A DNA stretch of 64,000 nucleotides from contig NZ_FNIQ01000006.1 in NCBI RefSeq assembly GCF_900104025.1, forward strand, positions 62,001-126,000. Reading direction: 5' to 3'. Shown here piece by piece: positions 8,025 to 16,538 of the stretch; position 1 is the first letter of the stretch, and each line of letters opens with the position of its first letter. The position numbers and the translations under genes are program-made. The notes beneath the pieces were generated by a model. It was not told the origin of the DNA. It searched no databases and saw nothing but the letters and a program-made list of their open reading frames with translations. The DNA comes from Geodermatophilus sp. DSM 45219 (lineage in GTDB: Bacteria; Actinomycetota; Actinomycetes; Mycobacteriales; Geodermatophilaceae).

Positions 8025-8584
8025 ACGGCTCGTTGCCGGCGGGCCTGGCGGCCCGCCGCCCGGTGCCCGACGACCACGGGCGCGTCCTCGCGGTGCTCGA
8101 CACCTGGTGGGGCGGCTTCGGCGGTCCGGACGGCAGCCGCCAGCGTGCGCTGCTCCTGCCGCGGCTGTTCTTCGAGCACTTCGCCGACAGCAGCTGGGTG
8201 GTCGAGGACGCCGGCGGGGCCCTGCGTGCCTTCCTCGTCGGGTTCCTCTCCCCGGCCCAGCCGGAGGTCGGCTACGTGCACTTCGCCGGCGTCGACCCGG
8301 CGCTGCAGCGTCAGGGGGTGGCCGGTGCGCTGTACCGCCGCTTCGCCGAGCACGTCTCGCGGCGCGGTGCCCGCCGGCTGTCCTGCCTCACCAGCCCGGG
8401 CAACACGACCTCGCTGCGCTTCCACCGGGCCCTCGGCTTCGCCGTCGTCCCGGGCGACGACGTCGTGGACGGCGTCCCGGTGCACCGGGACCACGACGGC
8501 CCGGGCCTGCACCGGGTGCTGTTCACGCGGGTCGTCGACGACGGTCAGCCGGTCGGGTACCGGCCCCGCAGTTCGTCGACGTAG
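8021..8584 (+). CDS. GNAT family N-acetyltransferase
   Basis: A 187-residue acyltransferase. The acetyl-CoA-binding motif A is visible as VDPALQRQGVAGALYRRF, following the beta strand EVGYVHFAG, and a C-terminal NTTSLRFHRALGF segment matches motif B. The start GTG overlaps the stop of the SGNH gene by 4 bp, implying translational coupling. Its 3' end overlaps the convergent ketopantoate reductase by 40 bp. The substrate is unknown. Confidence 0.8.
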   Translation: MNGSLPAGLAARRPVPDDHGRVLAVLDTWWGGFGGPDGSRQRALLLPRLFFEHFADSSWVVEDAGGALRAFLVGFLSPAQPEVGYVHFAGVDPALQRQGVAGALYRRFAEHVSRRGARRLSCLTSPGNTTSLRFHRALGFAVVPGDDVVDGVPVHRDHDGPGLHRVLFTRVVDDGQPVGYRPRSSST

Positions 8585-9477
8585 CGGGCGGTGACCGGGA
8601 CGGCGATGCCGTGGCGGGTGGCCGACCGGACCACCGCACCGCCGATCGCGTCCAGCTCGATGGGCCGGCCGGCGGCGGCGTCCCGCTGCATCGACGAGCG
8701 CATGCCGGCGGGGACGCCGTCGAAGAAGGCCACGACCTGGTCCACGTCGGCGGGCGCACCCTCCGCGCGGGCGACGGCGGCGACCTCGGCGACGATGGCC
8801 CGCAGGTCCTCGCGCCGTGCCTCGCGGACCTCGCCCGCGGTCGCCTGCGCAGCCGTCGTGAGCAGCGCGAGCGGGGCCAGGAAGTTGAGCTTGCCCCACA
8901 GCGCGGCCTGCTCGTCGTCCCCGACCCGCGTGGTGACCCCCGCCCCCCGCAGGGCGTCGGCCAGCCGCTGCACGCGCTGCTCGAGGCCGGCGGTCGCGAC
9001 GAGGTCGACGGTCACGAACGGGCTGCCGTGCTCGATCACGCCTGGTCCGGTACGGGTGCTCTCGACGCGGATGGTGGCGGGGACGACGCCGGCCTGCGGA
9101 TACCTGTGCCGCAGCAGGTCGACGTGTTCGACGCCGTTGAGCAGCGGCACGACGAGCGCGTCGCCCAGCACGTCGGCGGGCACCCGCTCGAGAGCGGCGT
9201 CCAGCTGGGTGGCCTTGACGGCGATGATGCAGACGTCGACCGGCGTGGTCAGCCGCTCGGCGGCGTCCACCGGCGTCGTGAAGTCGCCGAACTGCCCGCT
9301 CTCGACCCGCACGCCCGCCGCCTGCAGGTGTGCGGCGGTCTCGCTGCGGGCCAGGCACCTGACCTGCGCGCCGGCGCGCGCGAGCAGCGCCGCCAGCAGT
9401 CCGCCCACACCGCCGGGGCCGAGCACCGCAACACGTAGGCCGACGTCCTGTCCTCGCTGGTCGCTCACGGTCGCCAT
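8545..9477 (-). CDS. 2-dehydropantoate 2-reductase (PanE/ApbA family)
   Basis: A 310-residue NADPH-dependent reductase of the PanE/ApbA family. The nucleotide-binding motif GPGGVGGLLAALLARAG is near residues 20-36, followed by the family's VKATQ segment near residue 88 and the N-G-V-E substrate-loop LLNGVEHVD. The C-terminal domain carries KLNFLAPLALLTTA with the conserved Lys/Asn pair. The reaction would be ketopantoate to pantoate in the CoA pathway, but many genomes carry paralogues that act on other 2-oxo acids, so no symbol is given. It starts about 100 bp from the divergent DUF222 gene. Confidence 0.75.
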   Translation of the reverse strand: MATVSDQRGQDVGLRVAVLGPGGVGGLLAALLARAGAQVRCLARSETAAHLQAAGVRVESGQFGDFTTPVDAAERLTTPVDVCIIAVKATQLDAALERVPADVLGDALVVPLLNGVEHVDLLRHRYPQAGVVPATIRVESTRTGPGVIEHGSPFVTVDLVATAGLEQRVQRLADALRGAGVTTRVGDDEQAALWGKLNFLAPLALLTTAAQATAGEVREARREDLRAIVAEVAAVARAEGAPADVDQVVAFFDGVPAGMRSSMQRDAAAGRPIELDAIGGAVVRSATRHGIAVPVTARYVDELRGRYPTG

Positions 9478-9558
9478 GCAAGCAGATGCGTGCTCACGCC
9501 ACGTTGCAGAGCGGCGGGGGGGCACCCGGCCAGCACTCGGCTGAGCTGCGCTTTCGTC

Positions 9559-9590
9559 TTGCCTTCGCCGTCGTTCGAACATATGATCGA
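9559..9590 (+). promoter_or_regulatory. LexA-like SOS box on the -10 element of the DUF222/HNH gene
   Basis: TTGCCT (9559-9564), a 17-bp spacer and TATGAT (9582-9587) form a good sigma-70-type promoter. The -10 lies inside TCGAAC-ATAT-GATCGA (9575-9590), which matches the actinobacterial SOS box TCGAAC-N4-GTTCGA in 11 of 12 defined positions. LexA bound here would block RNA polymerase directly. Mycobacterial 13E12-repeat genes are known LexA targets with a box at the same place. Confidence 0.7.
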
Positions 9591-9594
9591 ACAC

Positions 9595-11640
9595 GTGGAC
9601 GACGGGGCGCAGACCAGCACTCTCGGTGCTGTCGTGGCGCCCACGGTGGGGTGGGCGTCCGGACCGCTGGGCGCGGTGCAGGCCGCCGCCCGGGAGATCG
9701 CGCGGTTGACGGCGGTGCAGGCGCGGGCGGTGGCGGCGTTCGCCGCCTCGCGGCCGGCGTCGGTGGACCGTCAGCAGGGGGAGCGGGGTGCGATGTCCGC
9801 GGAGCGGTGGGCGGCCCGGGCGGAGGTGTTGCGGGCGGTCAGTGAGTGGGCGACGGCGGAGCTGGCGATCGCGGTGAACCTGACCCAGCAGGCCGCCGAG
9901 GCGCTGCTGTCCGAGTCGCTGACCCTGGTGCACCGGCTGCCGGGGACCCTGGCGGCCCTCGAGCGCGGGGTGGTGCACCGCGGGCACCTGTGGCACCTGA
10001 TCGACAAGGTCGCCCCGGTCGCCGATGCGGGGTTGCGGGCGGAGATCGAGGCCGACCTGCTGGCGTGGCTGGCCCGGCGGAACCGGGTGACCAGCCCGGC
10101 GCAGCTGGGGGACAAGGCGCGGCGGGTGGTGGCCCGGCGGGACGCCGCGGCGGCGGCGCGGCGGCTGGCCAAGGCAATTCAGGAGCGTGGGGTGTACCTG
10201 CGGCCGGAGCGGGCCGAGGGGATGGCCGCGGTCACCGTGGTGTGCACCATGCCGGAGGCGCGGGCGCTGCACGCGGCGCTGAGCAGCTACGCCGACGCGC
10301 TGGCCGACGAGGACGGCGGTGCGCGGCGGACGCGGGGGCAGCGGATGGTCGACGCGCTGGTGGACCTGGTGCTGCGCCCGGGTGAGACCGAGCTGCCGCC
10401 GGTGCGGGTGCTGCTCGGTGTGGTGGCGTCGATGGGCACGCTGCTGGGCGGGGACGCCCCCGGTGAGGTGGACGGGCAGCTGATCCCCGCGGAGATGGTC
10501 CGCCAGCTGGTGCACGGCCTGGCCGGCCGAGGCGTGGTGCTGCCCGATCACGAGGCGCGGGCGCTGGCCGACGCGGCCGACGCGGCCGACGCGGCCGACC
10601 CGGCCGAGGCCGGCCAGCCCGCCGGGGTGGCCTGGCAGGAGGCCGAGCAGGCCGAGCTGGGCGCCTGGTGGGATCAGGTGGAGGCCCGGCTGCTGGCCGG
10701 CGGGCTGGAGGAGCCCGACTGGCCGCCGGAGGACCTGTCCGGGCAGCGCTGGACGGACACCGCAGGCGCCCTCGACCCCGACCCCCTCGACCCCGACGCC
10801 CTCCCTCCCGATGGAGCAGACGGCCGGGAGCGGCGGGGTGATCCCGGCGGAGCGCCGGACATCCAGCCGCCGGCGTCGGGTTCGGGGACACCGCCCGAAC
10901 GGTGTCCGGCCGATGGCTGGTGGGCGGCCGCGGACCGGGCGGTCGAGGACGCCGGCGCGGCGGTGCACGCCGCCGGGCTGGCCCTCGGGCACGCCCGGCG
11001 CAGCGTGCGCACCGCGCAGGCCGCGGCGGCCGCGCAGGAGGCCGGCTGGCGGGCCGGCCCCGGCGGGCGGGTGGACGCCGCCCCCGACGCCCTCACCGCG
11101 CTGGCGGCGGCCGCCGACGGGCAGCGCCAGGCGCTGGCCGAGCTGCTGGCCGCCACCGCCGGGGGTGGGCTGGCCGACCGGCCGCGGATCGTGCTCGCCG
11201 ACGCGGTCACCGGCGCCTTCCGCACCCTGACCGACCTGCCCGCGCTGCGCCGCGCCGGGCACTGCGGCGCCGCCGCCTGCCGCCGCGCCCCCGATGCCTG
11301 CGGCCACGACCTGACCGGGCGTCCGGGGCTGCGCGGCGCCGGCCCCACCGGCGCCTACCGGCCGGGCGCGGCGCTGGACCGCCACGTGCGGGCGCGGGAC
11401 CGGCGCTGCCGGTTCCCCGGCTGCCGCCGCCCGGTCACCTGGGCCGGGGAGCTGGACCACGCCCGCCCGCACGCCGCCGGCGGGCCGACCAGTGCGGCGA
11501 ACCTGGCCGGCTACTGCACCGGGGACCACCGCGGCAAACACCAGGCCCCCGGCTGGACCCACACCCTGGGCCCCGACGGCACCCTGACCGTCACCACCCC
11601 CACCGGACTGACCGCCGTCACCGAACCCCCGCCCTACTGA
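9595..11640 (+). CDS. DUF222 / HNH endonuclease (13E12 repeat family)
   Basis: A protein of about 681 residues with an N-terminal helical DUF222 domain (roughly residues 20-300) and a C-terminal HNH nuclease module. The HNH core shows a C-x4-C pair (CRFPGC), then ELDHARPHAAGG, the Asn in SAANLAGYC and the final DHRGKHQ. A low-complexity Asp/Pro/Ala-rich linker joins the domains. GTG 9595 is preferred over the upstream ATG 9583 because the -10 hexamer TATGAT ends 7 nt before it and the ATG lies inside the promoter. The LexA-like box predicts induction by DNA damage. Families of this type are multi-copy in actinobacteria; the DNA target is unknown. Confidence 0.8.
   Translation: MDDGAQTSTLGAVVAPTVGWASGPLGAVQAAAREIARLTAVQARAVAAFAASRPASVDRQQGERGAMSAERWAARAEVLRAVSEWATAELAIAVNLTQQAAEALLSESLTLVHRLPGTLAALERGVVHRGHLWHLIDKVAPVADAGLRAEIEADLLAWLARRNRVTSPAQLGDKARRVVARRDAAAAARRLAKAIQERGVYLRPERAEGMAAVTVVCTMPEARALHAALSSYADALADEDGGARRTRGQRMVDALVDLVLRPGETELPPVRVLLGVVASMGTLLGGDAPGEVDGQLIPAEMVRQLVHGLAGRGVVLPDHEARALADAADAADAADPAEAGQPAGVAWQEAEQAELGAWWDQVEARLLAGGLEEPDWPPEDLSGQRWTDTAGALDPDPLDPDALPPDGADGRERRGDPGGAPDIQPPASGSGTPPERCPADGWWAAADRAVEDAGAAVHAAGLALGHARRSVRTAQAAAAAQEAGWRAGPGGRVDAAPDALTALAAAADGQRQALAELLAATAGGGLADRPRIVLADAVTGAFRTLTDLPALRRAGHCGAAACRRAPDACGHDLTGRPGLRGAGPTGAYRPGAALDRHVRARDRRCRFPGCRRPVTWAGELDHARPHAAGGPTSAANLAGYCTGDHRGKHQAPGWTHTLGPDGTLTVTTPTGLTAVTEPPPY
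10567..10602 (+). repeat. 9-bp tandem repeat encoding Ala-Asp-Ala
   Basis: Four tandem units of GCCGACGCG (the last has one change) encode an ADAADAADAADP run in the linker of the DUF222/HNH protein. The unit length preserves the reading frame, so copy-number change would only alter linker length. Confidence 0.7.
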
Positions 11641-11665
11641 CCAGGCAGACGACCGATCTCGGTGG

Positions 11666-12115
11666 TCAGCTGTCGAGGGCGTTCCGCAGCAACTGCTCGT
11701 ACGGTCCGGCGGTCGACGTCGGCTGCAGGTCGCCGAGGAACACCGCCACCACCTGGGCGTCCGGCCGGTCGGTCGACGCAGTGCGGATCTGCCGCCACAC
11801 CGCGAGGTTGGGGTGGTCGTACTCGGTGCACGCCTCGGCCGGCGCCAGCAGGTCGATGGCCTCCTGCAGCTGCCGCTCGTCGAGCAGGTACGTCGCCGTG
11901 CCGCGCACGTGCCCGCACACGGTCGCCAGCACGACCGCAGGGAGGAAGTTCTCGCCCCGGTTGATCCGGGGGAAGACGTCCGCGGCCCCGGCACCGGGTC
12001 CGTCGGTCAGCCCCAGCGCGTAGGCAGCCGGACGCTCGTAGCCCTCGATCGCGTCCTCCATCCGCTGCCGCGCGGCCGCGATCTCCTCGGTCGTCGTCCA
12101 TCCCTCGTCGGTCAC
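11666..12115 (-). CDS. hypothetical protein
   Basis: A 149-residue soluble protein that I do not recognise. It begins GTG at 12115 (MTDEGWTTTEEIAAARQRM) and contains a conserved-looking stretch FPRINRGENFLPAVVLATV near residue 50, followed by helical segments and a Trp-Arg pair (NLAVWRQIRTAST). It is acidic with no signal peptide or membrane helix. Codon bias supports it as a real gene. It is convergent with the DUF222/HNH gene (26-bp gap) and downstream of the GNAT operon by 78 bp, so it may be read from the same strand with it. Confidence 0.6.
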   Translation of the reverse strand: MTDEGWTTTEEIAAARQRMEDAIEGYERPAAYALGLTDGPGAGAADVFPRINRGENFLPAVVLATVCGHVRGTATYLLDERQLQEAIDLLAPAEACTEYDHPNLAVWRQIRTASTDRPDAQVVAVFLGDLQPTSTAGPYEQLLRNALDS

Positions 12116-12193
12116 GGTGTGCAGTCTCCCGCCCGCCGTCCTCGCAGCGTGGACGCCGGGGTCGCCGGCCCCGGGAGGATCCGGGCTCCCGGC

Positions 12194-12712
12194 TCAGCGG
12201 GGGCCGGCAGCGTCGTCCAGCGGAGCGGCCAGCTCCAGCAGCCACGGGCGGAAGCCGGCCCGCCGGTACAGCTGCACCGCGCCGTCGTTGGCCGCCATCA
12301 CGCTGACGGTCCAGTGCCTGCAGCCGCGGCTGCGCAGGTGCCGCCGGCACTCTTCCAACAGCGCCGTCCCCACACCGCCGCCCCGCGCGTGCGGGGCGAC
12401 CATCAGGGACTCCACCTCGCCGCGGGTCTCGCCGAAGTCGAAGGTCGGGCCGGACCGGACGAGGCGGCAGAACGCGTAGCCGGCCGGTGCTCCCGCGCCA
12501 TCCGCGAAGGCGAGCAGGAGCGCGCCGCTGCCGTCGTCCAGCCACGCCCGGTACTCCAGGCGCCGCATCGTCCACGCGTCGTCGGCGCCGCGGACCGGCA
12601 GCCCGTCCCCGGCGACCTGCCGGTGGTGCTCGACCATCGACCGCCACAGCGGCGCGACGAGCGCCAGGTCGTCGTCGGTGCCGCGCACCAGACGCACGTC
12701 GATGCCGCTCAC
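12194..12712 (-). CDS. GNAT family N-acetyltransferase (third gene of the MFS-GNAT-GNAT operon)
   Basis: A 172-residue GNAT acetyltransferase. Motif A is VAPHARGGGVGTALLEECRR near residue 115, preceded by the strand RGEVESLM, and NDGAVQLYRRAGF is motif B. GTG 12712 overlaps the stop of the upstream GNAT gene by 4 bp (GTGA), showing it is the last gene of a translationally coupled operon MFS-GNAT-GNAT. In such operons acetyltransferases often modify a toxic compound that the MFS protein exports; that role is inferred. Confidence 0.8.
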   Translation of the reverse strand: MSGIDVRLVRGTDDDLALVAPLWRSMVEHHRQVAGDGLPVRGADDAWTMRRLEYRAWLDDGSGALLLAFADGAGAPAGYAFCRLVRSGPTFDFGETRGEVESLMVAPHARGGGVGTALLEECRRHLRSRGCRHWTVSVMAANDGAVQLYRRAGFRPWLLELAAPLDDAAGPR

Positions 12713-13113
12713 CCCGACACCGTGGGGGCGACGTCGTCCAGGGGCTCGGAGCAGAGGACGTCCGGACACGGCAGGTGACCGAGCCGCTGCCAGGAGGCCA
12801 GGCCCGCGGCGTTGTCCGGCAGCACCAGCAGGTCGATGCGCGGAGCCCCGAGCGACCGGAAGCGTTCCTCCAGCTCGGCGACCAGCGCGGTGGCCAGGCC
12901 GGCGCGGCGGTGCCCGGGGGAGACGGCGAGCCGGTGGACCCAGCCGCGCCGGCCGTCGAAGGTCCCGAGCACCACCCCGACGACGCGCGCGCCCCGGGCC
13001 TCGGCCACGAGCAGCAACCCGGGGCCGTGCTCGAGAGCCGCCCGAGACTCGGCCTCGGGCACCACCTGGCTGCCTGCCGCGGCCCACATCTCGGTGACCA
13101 CGGGCACGTTCAC
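12709..13113 (-). CDS. GNAT family N-acetyltransferase (second gene of the operon)
   Basis: A 134-residue, single-domain GNAT protein. The acetyl-CoA loop is LAVSPGHRRAGLATALVAEL near residues 68-87, and the C-terminal motif is NAAGLASWQRLGH. Its GTG start overlaps the MFS stop by 4 bp, and its own stop overlaps the next GNAT start by 4 bp. The two acetyltransferases are not close duplicates of one another. The substrate is unknown. Confidence 0.8.
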   Translation of the reverse strand: MNVPVVTEMWAAAGSQVVPEAESRAALEHGPGLLLVAEARGARVVGVVLGTFDGRRGWVHRLAVSPGHRRAGLATALVAELEERFRSLGAPRIDLLVLPDNAAGLASWQRLGHLPCPDVLCSEPLDDVAPTVSG

Positions 13114-14315
13114 CGGCCACCTCCTCGCTGCCGCACGTCGTCGACCCGGGTCAGCATCTCCCGGCGCGGCTCCGGCGGCGCGCAGGGCCGGAGCGTCGCC
13201 GCGGCGGCCAGCGCGAGCAGTCCGGCCGCGAGGAGGAACGCGGGGAGGACGCCGGTGACGTCAGCGACCGCCCCGAGGACGACGGCCCCGGCCGCCTGCC
13301 CCGCCGTCAGCCCGGTGAACACCACGGCGGTCGCCTGACCCGGGGCTTGCGGCACCGCCTCGGCCGCCCACGCGATGAGGACACCGCTGAGCCCCACGAA
13401 GGCCGCGCCGAAGAGCCCGAGCGACAGCGCCGCGGCCGGCAGTGCACCCGGTGCCGCCGCGAGCAGCACCACCGCGACGGCGGCGGCCACGGCGGTGACC
13501 GGCCAGGCGAGCCGCACGCCGACCCGGCCGACCAGGTGGCCGCTGAGCCCGCCGGCCAGCCCGGCGGCTCCGAGCAGGCACCACAGCAGCGAGCTGACCC
13601 CCGCGGACACGCCGGCCTGCGTCAGCAGGTCGCGGCCGAAGGTCCACACCGACGCCGAGCCGGCCCCGGCGACGACGGCCGCGAGCAGCGGACGCCGCAG
13701 CGCGGGCAGGACGCCGGGTCGATCCGCCGGCGGCGGCGTGCGGGCTCCCGTCGGCCACATCGCGCAGCGGTCGGCCCACCACGTCACGAGCAGCGCCACG
13801 GCGGCGAAACCCGCCCACGCCCACCGCCACGCGGCCGGCGCGGTCAGCACGACCAGCCCGCCGAGGACGACGCCGGCTCCGGTCCCGCTGTTGACCACGC
13901 CCTGGGCCCGCGGCTCGGCCCGCGGAGGAACGGTCGCCCGGACCGCCTCGACCAGCGCCGGGGTGGCGAAGCCGGCGCCGCCGCCGGCGACCAGGACCCC
14001 GACGGCCAGCGCCTGCCACGACCACGCCGCCGCCACGACGACCGAGCCGAGGGCGGCGGTGCCCCCGGCCAGCCAGAGCACGCCGCGCGCCCGCCCGCGG
14101 GCCACCAGCCGCCCGGCGACGAGCGCGGTCAGGCAGTAGGCGAGCAGGCTGCCGGCAGCGATCCCGCCGGCCGCCGCGGTGGACAGCCCGAAGGCCGCCC
14201 GGAACTCCGGCAGCGACAGTCCGTACCCGTAGCGGGCCAGGCCGTAGGTCGCCCCGATGACGGCCACCCCGGCCGGCACCAGGAACCGGGTCTGCTGTAA
14301 CGATCGTTTCGCCAT
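13110..14315 (-). CDS. MFS transporter under TetR control
   Basis: A 401-residue MFS protein with about twelve hydrophobic helices; it opens with a short basic segment (MAKRSLQQTRF), then a first helix containing GATYGLARYGYGLSLPEFR, a pattern seen in YbfB/cyanate-type MFS carriers. The ATG at 14315 is the only start close to the first helix and lies within the twin operator region shared with the divergent tetR gene. It is first in an operon with two GNAT genes. Export of a small toxic molecule sensed by the TetR protein is the likely job, by analogy. Confidence 0.8.
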   Translation of the reverse strand: MAKRSLQQTRFLVPAGVAVIGATYGLARYGYGLSLPEFRAAFGLSTAAAGGIAAGSLLAYCLTALVAGRLVARGRARGVLWLAGGTAALGSVVVAAAWSWQALAVGVLVAGGGAGFATPALVEAVRATVPPRAEPRAQGVVNSGTGAGVVLGGLVVLTAPAAWRWAWAGFAAVALLVTWWADRCAMWPTGARTPPPADRPGVLPALRRPLLAAVVAGAGSASVWTFGRDLLTQAGVSAGVSSLLWCLLGAAGLAGGLSGHLVGRVGVRLAWPVTAVAAAVAVVLLAAAPGALPAAALSLGLFGAAFVGLSGVLIAWAAEAVPQAPGQATAVVFTGLTAGQAAGAVVLGAVADVTGVLPAFLLAAGLLALAAAATLRPCAPPEPRREMLTRVDDVRQRGGGR

Positions 14316-14330
14316 AACGCTCGTTACGCT
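14298..14330. promoter_or_regulatory. twin TetR operators and leaderless tetR promoter
   Basis: Two near-identical palindromes lie between the divergent MFS and tetR genes: AACGATCGTT (14299-14308, perfect) and TAACGCTCGTTA (14315-14326, one central mismatch), with centres 17 bp apart. The second overlaps the MFS start codon and the hexamer TACGCT (14325-14330), which sits 6 nt before the tetR GTG as a -10 element. A dimer on each site would silence both genes. Confidence 0.65.
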
Positions 14331-14336
14331 AGGCCC

Positions 14337-14945
14337 GTGACCACCGGATCCGCGACCCGGCCGGCGCGCGAGCGACTGCTGGCCGCGGCCGGGGAGCTGT
14401 TCTACGAGCAGGGCATCGCCGCGACGGGGGTGGACGCCGTCCTGGCCCGCGCCGGCGTCTCGCCGTCCACGCTGTACGCGCACTTCCCGGGCAAGGACGC
14501 GCTCGTCGCGGCCTACCTGGAGCGGCGCCACCGGGTGTGGGTGCAGACGTGGGACGAGGTGCTCGACGGGCGGACCGACCCCGCCGAGCGGCTGCTGTCG
14601 GTCTTCGACGCCCTGGCGCTGTACCGCGCCCGCGAGGGCAGCCGGCGGGGGTGCGCCTTCCTCGCCGCGGCCACCGAGCTGCCGGCCGGGCACCCGGCGC
14701 GGGCGTGGCTGGACGCCGACTCGCACCTGCTCGCCGGCCGGCTGCGCGAGCTGGCGACCGCCGCGGGCCTGGACGACGCCGACGCCGAGGACCTGGCGGC
14801 CGCACTGCTGCTGCTCTACGACGGCGCCCTCGCGCGGTGGGCGAGGGACGCCACCGTCGCCGACCTCGCGCAGGGCGACCCGCTGGCGAGGGCCCGGGGC
14901 CTCGCGGCAGACCTCCTGGCGGCCCGCCTCCCCGCCCGGTCCTGA
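14337..14945 (+). CDS. TetR family transcriptional repressor
   Basis: A 202-residue TetR regulator. The N-terminal helix-turn-helix spans about residues 10-55, with the signature GIAATGVDAVLARAGVSPST followed by LYAHFPGKDAL. The C-terminal ligand domain is all-helical, with GCAFLAAATEL typical of the TetR_C_33-like class. It is divergent from the MFS-GNAT-GNAT operon across 21 bp holding two operators, so it most likely represses both itself and that operon. The GTG start is probably leaderless. Confidence 0.88.
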   Translation: MTTGSATRPARERLLAAAGELFYEQGIAATGVDAVLARAGVSPSTLYAHFPGKDALVAAYLERRHRVWVQTWDEVLDGRTDPAERLLSVFDALALYRAREGSRRGCAFLAAATELPAGHPARAWLDADSHLLAGRLRELATAAGLDDADAEDLAAALLLLYDGALARWARDATVADLAQGDPLARARGLAADLLAARLPARS

Positions 14946-15017
14946 CGCGGGGCCCGGCTCAGCGGGGCCGCAGCACCAGGCGCGGCGGGATGAGCAGCGG
15001 GAGTGCCGGCCCTTCGG

Positions 15018-16457
15018 TCACCGGGCGAGCTGGCCGGCGAGGGCGCGGCCCAGCCGCCGGACGGCGTCGGCGAGCCGGTCGGGTGTGTGCGCGGCGTAGC
15101 CCAGCACCAGACCGGGCGGCCCGGGACGCTGCCGGTGCAGCGACAGCGGGTGCACCAGGACGCCGGCGTCGCGGGCCCGCGCGGCCAGCTCGGCGTCGTC
15201 GCGGTCGTCGTCCGGGAAGCCGATCACCAGGTGCAGCCCGGCGGCCGCACCGCCGATGCGCGCGGTGGGCAGGTGCTCGCGGACGGCGCCGACCACCGCG
15301 TCGCGGCGGGCCCGCTGGCGGGTGCGCACCAGGCGCAGGTGCCGGTCGTAGGCCCCGCCGGCCAGCAGCTCGGCGAGCACCAGCTGCGGCAGCACCGGGC
15401 TGCCCAGGTCGTTGGCGTGCTTGGCGGCCACGACCTCGGCGAGCAGGGCCGGCGGCGGGATCAGCCAGCCGATGCGCATGCCCGGCGCCAGCGTCTTCGA
15501 GGTGCTGCCGGTGTGGGCGACGTGCCCGGGTGCGCTCGCGTGCAGCGCCGGCACCGGCGCCCGGTCGTAGCGGTGCTCGGCGTCGTAGTCGTCCTCGACC
15601 ACCAGGCCGTCCGCCGACCGCGCCCAGGCCAGCAGCTCCCGGCGGCGGTCCGGCGCGAGGACCACGCCGGTCGGGAACTGGTGCGCTGGGGTGAGCAGCA
15701 CCGTCCGGGCACCCGTGGCGGCCAGGTCGGCGACCCGCACGCCGTCGTCGTCCACCGGGACCGGCGGCACCGCCAGCCCCCAGTGCGCCAGCGCGTCCCG
15801 GGCGCCGCGCGACCCCGGGTCCTCGATCGCGACGGCCCGCTCGCCCCGCGCGCGCACGACCTGCGCCAGCAGGGCCAGCGACTGGGCCACGCCGGCCACC
15901 ACCACGATCTCGTCGGCACCCGCGCGCAGCCCGCGGGTGCGGGCCAGCCACGCCGCCAGCACGGCGCGCAGCCGCGCGCTCCCGCGCGGGTCGCCGTAGC
16001 CGAGGTCGGCCGCGGTCGCGGTGGCCAGCACGGCGCGCTCGGCCCGTAACCAGGCGGCGCGGGGGAACGCCGACAGGTCCGGGATGCCGGGGGAGAGGTC
16101 GAGGTCGACACCGGCGGGGGCCCGCGCCGGCAGCAGCGGTCCCGTCGTCCCGGCGTCGTCCGCCGGCCGGGGGACGACGGCCTCCGGCGTCCCCGGCTGC
16201 GGGGCGACCACCGTGCCGGCGCCGACGCGGCTCACCACGACCGCCTCGTCGGTGAGCCGCCGGTAGGCCTCGACGACGACGCCGCGGGACACCCCGAGCT
16301 CCCGGGCCAGCGTCCGGGTCGGGGGCAGCGCGGTGCCCGCGGCCAGCCGGCCGTCCGCGACGGCGGTGCGCACGGCGCCCACGAGCCACGCGGTCAGCCC
16401 CCCGCGGGGTGCGTCCCGGCGGTGCAGCTGGAGGAAGTCCGCCCCGTCGCGCGTCAT
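15018..16457 (-). CDS. MocR/PdxR family (GntR-aminotransferase) regulator
   Basis: A 479-residue regulator combining a GntR winged helix (residues about 20-85; LPPTRTLARELGVSRGVVVEA) with a fold-type I aminotransferase-like domain. The PLP lysine is K321 in HTGSTSKTLAPG, with upstream PLP contacts at HQFPTG (259-264) and DDYDAE (289-294). ATG 16457 is chosen because GAGGAG lies 8-10 nt upstream; a GTG at 16481 is the alternative. It is divergent from an EamA transporter, the usual MocR arrangement, and PdxR proteins of this type control vitamin B6 or amino-acid-related genes. Confidence 0.85.
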   Translation of the reverse strand: MTRDGADFLQLHRRDAPRGGLTAWLVGAVRTAVADGRLAAGTALPPTRTLARELGVSRGVVVEAYRRLTDEAVVVSRVGAGTVVAPQPGTPEAVVPRPADDAGTTGPLLPARAPAGVDLDLSPGIPDLSAFPRAAWLRAERAVLATATAADLGYGDPRGSARLRAVLAAWLARTRGLRAGADEIVVVAGVAQSLALLAQVVRARGERAVAIEDPGSRGARDALAHWGLAVPPVPVDDDGVRVADLAATGARTVLLTPAHQFPTGVVLAPDRRRELLAWARSADGLVVEDDYDAEHRYDRAPVPALHASAPGHVAHTGSTSKTLAPGMRIGWLIPPPALLAEVVAAKHANDLGSPVLPQLVLAELLAGGAYDRHLRLVRTRQRARRDAVVGAVREHLPTARIGGAAAGLHLVIGFPDDDRDDAELAARARDAGVLVHPLSLHRQRPGPPGLVLGYAAHTPDRLADAVRRLGRALAGQLAR

Positions 16458-16538
16458 CGCCCTGCTCCTCGATTGGTCCACCCGGATGTCTCCCGATCGG
16501 ACCTGCCCGCAGGACCGGTCCGCTCCCAGGCTGGACCC

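Noticed and set aside
9583-9594. ATG 9583 as the start of the DUF222/HNH protein
   Set aside because: It lies inside the -10 hexamer and SOS box, so it would not be in the transcript; GTG 9595, 7 nt after the -10, fits better.
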